Below, piece after piece: positions 1 through 64,000 of a DNA stretch of 64,000 nt. Where the stretch lies: the NCBI GenBank assembly GCA_054601695.1, contig BAAHQB010000214.1, forward strand, positions 272,224 through 336,223, read 5' to 3'. Source of the DNA: Amorphochlora amoebiformis. Its lineage: Eukaryota > Cercozoa > Chlorarachniophyceae. The translations under genes and the position numbers were made by a program. Within the stretch, counting starts at the first letter, position 1, and each line of letters begins with the position of its first letter. The notes below the pieces were generated by a model that made no database searches, was not told the DNA's origin, and saw only the letters and a list, made by a program, of their open reading frames with translations.

Positions 1-20
1 ATATATATATATATATATAC

Positions 21-66
<46 letters not shown>

Positions 67-245
67 GTCAAAATTATATCTACATATGTTTATGTGTATA
101 TGTATATATATATATATATGTGTATATATAATCCATATTTATATACACATGCATATATATGTATGTATGTGTGCATGTGTATATATATGTGTATGTATAT
201 ATATACATATGTGTGTATGCATATACATACATGTATATATGTATA

Positions 246-284
<39 letters not shown>

Positions 285-339
285 AATGTATGAAAATAGT
301 TTTATACAAGCATAAAAAAATATATATGTATTATACACA

Positions 340-370
<31 letters not shown>

Positions 371-429
371 TGCATATATATATATATATATGTATATACA
401 CATATATATATATATGTATTTAATATATG

Positions 430-479
<50 letters not shown>

Positions 480-492
480 ATATATATGTGTG

Positions 493-553
<61 letters not shown>

Positions 554-555
554 AC
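1..555. repeat. TA microsatellite, LTV1 intron 23
   Basis: (TA)n with sporadic C/G changes. I see no exon in it. Confidence 0.9.
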
Positions 556-16838
<16,283 letters not shown>

Positions 16839-17807
16839 CAGTTTCTGAGTAGACCAATGCAAATCAAAAATGATACGAGTTATTAGGTACTTTTTTTACC
16901 TGGTTTCTGATTAGAGGGAGTGGAAATAAGAGCGAGTGGAAATAAAAAATAGAAAGTTAGGTAATTTTCCATGATTTCTGACTTAGAGATCTGATTGGAG
17001 CTCATAGAAATGAAAAATGAGGAGGTAGGTGTTGATGTTTGGCTCAGTAGCATGCGTACAAATGTATGTAATTATGTGTCAAGTGTGATATGCAAATATA
17101 AACTGTCAATAGTATACTTACATATATATATATACATATATATATAAATATATATATGATATACCACACACACACACGTGTCAAAACACTTACACATCCA
17201 CTACATATGTAAATTTATATATTACATCTACATATATACCAGCGTTAATACATATCATATATACAATGGATATTAAAGAATATAAGATGAAATCCCCAAT
17301 TCATATCTCCATCCCCCCCCCTTCTACTTCTTTTCTCACCAAAAATACCCTCACTCTCCCTCCCCTCCCCCCTTTGAATTTTCCCCATTTCAGCTTTGTA
17401 TGCCTCTCACTAGACTTCGATATAACTCATGTCTAAGAAATGCATCTATAAATTCGAACATGGAACACAGGGCAGGGGAACTGAAGGACAGAAGCGAGAC
17501 CAGAACCCCCTTCTTTCTCTCCCTCCCCCCTCGCCCTTTCATTGCTACCTTTCTGAATTTTTTTTAATCCCCTTCTATATCTTTAATACACAATATTCCG
17601 AAGATAATATACCTAAAAATAAGAACAGGAGACCCAGGGGGGGGGAAGAAAGAGCGAGGAAGCCTGGCCAATGTCGGAGCCGAGAAATTAAGAAATCTTT
17701 AATATCCCCGATTTCTCCGAAGCCATTAGCTCGCGACCCATCCCAACCGTCTATCTCGCATCCCCCCACCCTTAGTTTTCGACCAAATCTCAGAGAAACG
17801 GCTGAAA
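16839..17807. promoter_or_regulatory. Divergent intergenic region between LTV1 and RRP5
   Basis: The 969 bp between the two start codons is the only largely non-repetitive stretch of its size outside the transposons. It should hold both promoters and 5'UTRs. I see C-rich/pyrimidine tracts (17313-17395, 17505-17560) and a TA patch (17118-17158). Near LTV1, three degenerate direct repeats of about 80 bp (16830-17010) keep the CAG plus A-rich layout of LTV1 exon 1. I cannot point to a TATA box or transcription start. Confidence 0.6.
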
Positions 17808-63598
<45,791 letters not shown>

Positions 63599-63625
63599 GT
63601 ATTGGAGCATATCTTTATATTATAT

Positions 63626-63723
<98 letters not shown>

Positions 63724-63762
63724 ATACTGGACAGGTATTGGAGCATATCTTTATATTATACA

Positions 63763-63820
<58 letters not shown>

Positions 63821-63850
63821 ATATGTGTATATTATATATGTGTATATATA

Positions 63851-63911
<61 letters not shown>

Positions 63912-63968
63912 ATAGTATGTATGTTTGTATATGTATATGTTTAGATATACAAGTGTGTATATATGTAG

Positions 63969-64000
<32 letters not shown>
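63599..64000. repeat. TA tract with an exon 60 copy, RRP5 intron 60
   Basis: Truncated exon 60 plus donor at 63720-63752; the rest is (TA)n to the window edge. Confidence 0.88.

Overview
This is a eukaryotic nuclear window in which two ribosome-biogenesis genes diverge from one short intergenic region and are split into very many tiny exons. Almost everything between the exons is low-complexity repeat: TA microsatellites, interstitial (TTAGGG)n/(CCCTAA)n arrays, CT/GA tracts, minisatellites, decayed copies of neighbouring exons, and two Ty1/copia-type LTR elements. The telomere-type TTAGGG unit, copia elements and extreme intron density point to a protist-like or otherwise unusual eukaryote. 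The sequence does not let me name the lineage.

Gene 1, minus strand, 16838 down to 556 and continuing beyond the left edge, is LTV1, a 40S pre-ribosome assembly/export factor. I reconstruct 23 exons (22-197 nt, 447 codons plus one base) with AG/GT borders and consistent phases. Gene 2, plus strand, 17808 to at least 63598 and continuing beyond the right edge, is RRP5/PDCD11, the S1-repeat protein of pre-rRNA processing. I reconstruct about 60 exons (17-257 nt) summing to 1282 codons with about ten S1 repeats in order; the C-terminal HAT/TPR part lies outside. The 969 bp between the two ATGs (16839-17807) presumably holds both promoters.

The splice sites are themselves repeat units. TA introns start GTATAT and end TATATAG. 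Telomere-type introns start GTAACCC and end in CCCTAG or CCCTAAG, and each unit contains a CTAAC branch-point-like motif. Many exons are accompanied by two to six truncated copies that keep a splice site ('ghost exons').

Two copia elements with 238-bp LTRs sit in TA tracts inside RRP5 introns: 25852-28520 (minus) and 41880-44789 (plus). Both keep gag and protease but lack integrase and have different reverse transcriptase/RNase H deletions. A third, patchwork copy lies at 40879-41690. A short unit with one fixed end (GGATCAG) and a variable other end recurs inside the TTAGGG arrays and looks like a telomere-repeat-nested retroposon.

Exons and homology were worked out by reading the sequence. 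Comparisons to LTV1, PDCD11 and copia families are from memory, not from a search.
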